DNA of 25,494 bases from UBA9732 sp963649615 (GTDB lineage: Bacteria; Spirochaetota; Spirochaetia; Sphaerochaetales; Sphaerochaetaceae). Below the pieces are notes generated by a model that was not told the origin of the DNA, made no database searches, and worked only from the letters and a program-made list of their open reading frames with translations. The DNA lies in the NCBI GenBank assembly GCA_963649615.1, contig CAVJIN010000021.1, positions 1 to 25,494 on the forward strand, given 5' to 3'. Positions 23,578 through 25,494 of this stretch are shown here, one piece after another. Within the stretch, counting starts at the first letter, position 1. Each line of letters begins with the position of its first letter. The translations under genes and the position numbers were made by a program.

Positions 23578-24954
23578 TCACAGCTTTGGCACTTTTGGCA
23601 GTAGCGCAACAGATTTTGCAATATCTTCATCTGTTGGAATATTGTCTCCCATTTGATTGTCATTAAACTTCTGATATGCAGTCAAGTCAAAGTAACCCGT
23701 ACCTGTCAAGCCAAAAAGAATGTTTTTAGACTCTCCACTTTCTTTGCATTTGAGAGCTTCATCTATGGCACATCTAATTGCATGGCTACTCTCTGGAGCA
23801 GGCAAAATACCCTCTGTTCGTGCAAATAACTCGGCCGCCTCAAAGACACTTGTTTGGTTGACGCTAACAGCTTCCATATAGCCATCATGATAAAGCTGAC
23901 TCAGAATTGGCGACATTCCATGGAATCTAAGACCACCAGCATGGTTCGCACTTGGGATGAACTGGCTACCCAGTGTGTACATCTTAGCTAGTGGGCACAC
24001 TCGGCCGGTATCGCAATAGTCGTAGGCAAAGGTTCCTCGTGTGAACGAAGGACACGAAGCAGGCTCCACTGCAATAATCCTATAATCTCTTTCACCCCTG
24101 AGCTTTTCCCCCATAAAAGGTGCAATTAGACCACCCAAGTTACTTCCACCACCTGCACACCCTATAATTACATCTGGTACCACGTTATATTTATCCAGCG
24201 CCTTTTTCGCTTCTAGCCCGATAATTGATTGATGCAACATCACTTGATTCAACACAGAACCTAATGCATATCTATAGCCTTCGTGGTGCATTACATAGTC
24301 AACTGCCTCAGATATAGCACAACCCAACGAACCTGTTGTACCAGGGTGTTCTTGGTTTATTTTTATTCCTATCTCGGTTGTAAATGAAGGTGAAGCTTCA
24401 ACAATTGCCCCATAAGTGCGCATAACTTCCTTTCTAGCCGGCTTTTGTTCATAGCTAACCTTAACCATAAAAACTCGGCATTCAAGACCCAAGTATGCAC
24501 AGCTCATTGACAATGCGGTTCCCCATTGCCCTGCTCCCGTTTCTGTTGCAAGACCTTTTAACCCCTGTTTTTTTGCGTAAAAAGCCTGCGCTATTGCAGA
24601 ATTCAACTTATGGCTTCCAGAAGTGTTATTACCTTCAAACTTATAATAAATATGAGCCGGAGTATTAAGTGCCTTTTCAAGACAGTAAGCCCTAACAGTA
24701 GGAGACGGTCTATACATTGTATAGAAATCTCTAATTTCAGTTGGAATTTCTACTTCTTTTGTTGTGTCATCTAGTTCTTGCTTTGATAGTTCATTGCAGA
24801 ATATATGACTAAGATCATCTTCATTAAGCTTTTTGCCCGTTGCTGGATCCAACAGTGGAGCTGGCTTGTTTTTCATATCAGCTCTGAGATTATACCAAAA
24901 CCTTGGAATCTCATTTTCCTGTAAGTAAATTTTGTAAGGTATTTCGTGTTCCAT
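23578..24954 (-). CDS. trpB: Tryptophan synthase beta-like protein, TrpB2 type
   Basis: The 458-residue PLP enzyme is of the long TrpB2 class, which makes tryptophan from indole and serine. PLP-binding Lys116 lies in TSGSHKLNSA, catalytic Glu138 in ETGAGQWG, and the phosphate-binding loop is GCAGGGSNLGG. The long N-terminal part (EHEIPYKIYLQENEIPRFWYN) and RPSPTVRA are class hallmarks. ATG 24954 is chosen over an in-frame ATG at 25002 because GAGGGG (24967-24962) precedes it. No trpA or other trp gene is nearby, so a role in indole salvage is possible. Confidence 0.92.
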   Translation of the reverse strand: MEHEIPYKIYLQENEIPRFWYNLRADMKNKPAPLLDPATGKKLNEDDLSHIFCNELSKQELDDTTKEVEIPTEIRDFYTMYRPSPTVRAYCLEKALNTPAHIYYKFEGNNTSGSHKLNSAIAQAFYAKKQGLKGLATETGAGQWGTALSMSCAYLGLECRVFMVKVSYEQKPARKEVMRTYGAIVEASPSFTTEIGIKINQEHPGTTGSLGCAISEAVDYVMHHEGYRYALGSVLNQVMLHQSIIGLEAKKALDKYNVVPDVIIGCAGGGSNLGGLIAPFMGEKLRGERDYRIIAVEPASCPSFTRGTFAYDYCDTGRVCPLAKMYTLGSQFIPSANHAGGLRFHGMSPILSQLYHDGYMEAVSVNQTSVFEAAELFARTEGILPAPESSHAIRCAIDEALKCKESGESKNILFGLTGTGYFDLTAYQKFNDNQMGDNIPTDEDIAKSVALLPKVPKL

Positions 24955-24990
24955 ATAAACGCCCCTCAAATAATTTGTGTTACTGTTGAT

Positions 24991-25017
24991 AGAAACATAC
25001 ACCTTTTATATGTTTCT
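24991..25017. promoter_or_regulatory. Inverted-repeat operator candidate over the trpB promoter
   Basis: A perfect 9-bp inverted repeat AGAAACATA/TATGTTTCT (24991-24999 and 25009-25017, 9-base gap) has a third related copy, ATAGAAAC, at 25022-25029. The minus-strand promoter TTGAAA (25022-25017), 17 bases, TATGTT (24999-24994) is superimposed on it: the -10 lies inside one arm and the -35 abuts the other. It is not followed by a T-run, so it is not a terminator. Confidence 0.5.
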
Positions 25018-25030
25018 TTCAATAGAAACC

Positions 25031-25059
25031 TTGCTGTTTATGAAAAAAATTTGTATTCT
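25031..25059 (+). promoter_or_regulatory. Possible promoter of ssrA
   Basis: TTGCTG (25031-25036), a 17-base spacer and TATTCT (25054-25059) would start a transcript near 25066, about 16 bases before the mature 5' end, leaving a short leader for RNase P. The hexamers are only moderate matches. Confidence 0.35.
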
Positions 25060-25081
25060 TTCTCTACCAATGCATTTCTAA

Positions 25082-25457
25082 GGGGGTGTATTGGTTTCGA
25101 CTGGCGGAAGTCATGCCACCAGCTGCAGGTCAAGCGCCAACTTGTAAAACTAGCAAAAAAAAATTAACTGCAAAGAAAGAAGACGAATTCGTCCTCGACG
25201 AAGCAGAATTCGCTCTCGCTGCTTGATTGTAGCCAGAACGGACAAGGTGACGGAAGTTTTGCCCACGACCCTGAACCCTGTAAATCCCTTTGGGCTTATC
25301 TTTGACCAATGGATGTAGGTCATTGAGACATTTTCACCCTGGATTGGATAAGAACTGACCAGCTGTCAAATCCAATTGAGACTTATCAGCCGGATCTAAA
25401 CCTGTAGACGCTGATGGGTGGGCCGTTAGGACGGGGGTTCGACTCCCCCCACCTCCA
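25082..25457 (+). ncRNA. ssrA: Transfer-messenger RNA (tmRNA)
   Basis: The 376-base tmRNA frees stalled ribosomes with SmpB. The acceptor stem pairs GGGGGTG (25082-25088) with CACCTCC (25450-25456), seven pairs including one G-U. The conserved GGTTTCGACTGG follows the 5' strand, and the T-arm GGGGG-TTCGACT-CCCCC lies at 25433-25449. The tag frame ends GCT CTC GCT GCT TGA (25212-25226), giving the standard ALAA end. Reading back, the likely resume codon is GCA at 25170, after TTAACT, giving the tag AKKEDEFVLDEAEFALAA. The 3' CCA is not encoded (ATA follows the discriminator A25457). A terminator follows at 25467-25491. Confidence 0.95.
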
Positions 25458-25466
25458 ATAAACGAA

Positions 25467-25491
25467 GGAAGACCACTGCAAGTGGTCTTTC
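25467..25491 (+). terminator. Intrinsic terminator after ssrA
   Basis: GGAAGACCACT, loop GCA, AGTGGTCTTTC: an 11-bp stem with one G-U pair. The U-run is short (TTT inside the stem end), and the window ends three bases later, so further T residues cannot be seen. Confidence 0.75.
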
Positions 25492-25494
25492 GTC

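Noticed and set aside
24991..25017. Inverted repeat as a terminator
   Set aside because: It lies upstream of both flanking genes, has no T-run after either arm and overlaps promoter hexamers; an operator is more likely.
25153..25167. GCA at 25153 as the tmRNA resume codon
   Set aside because: Reading from there meets TAA after four codons and is out of frame with the conserved ALAA end.

Overview
The window looks like chromosome from a low-GC, host-associated or anaerobic spirochaete of the Sphaerochaeta/Treponema type. This is inferred from protein style: short Sec signal peptides, a PEGA/formylglycine-generating-enzyme-like membrane protein, CBS-DRTGG family II pyrophosphatase, fermentative AdhE, and the yebC-ruvC-ruvA-ruvB-queA order. 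No species is claimed. Most genes are on the minus strand. No insertion sequence, phage gene, tRNA or CRISPR array was seen.

Layout, left to right. (1) 1-2458: a sugar-type ABC transporter operon (ATPase plus the first codons of a permease) divergent from an AraC-family regulator, with a 22-bp-spaced direct repeat between them that looks like the regulator's operator. (2) 2462-5382: a three-gene ABC importer of the PF04392/TrpXYZ type. It is preceded by a consensus promoter, a 25-codon leader peptide in which 10 residues are Phe or Tyr, an antiterminator and an intrinsic terminator. This appears to be a ribosome-mediated attenuator sensing phenylalanine and tyrosine, and it suggests that the importer carries aromatic amino acids or related compounds. 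(3) 5438-10757: an APH-like kinase, bifunctional AdhE and a regulated pyrophosphatase whose promoter implies a nearly leaderless mRNA, followed by a strong terminator. (4) 10781-13516: a secreted 5'-nucleotidase fused to a SAM-hydrolase-C-like module and a tyrosine phosphatase. (5) 13616-19870: lepB-hemW-yebC-ruvC-ruvA-ruvB-queA, tightly packed and probably one transcript starting at a leaderless-type promoter. (6) 19935-21837: a PEGA/FGE-like membrane protein and smpB on the plus strand. (7) 21879-21989: a 9-bp tandem repeat abutting the end of an FGGY sugar kinase. (8) 23578-24954: a stand-alone TrpB2, divergent from ssrA (tmRNA, 25082-25457), with an inverted repeat over the trpB promoter.

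Two functional themes stand out. Aromatic amino-acid supply is represented by the attenuated importer and the lone TrpB2. Ribosome rescue is represented by smpB and ssrA about 3.2 kb apart. The most notable item is the Phe/Tyr leader-peptide attenuator at 5176-5382. All assignments come from reading the sequence; no database search was run.
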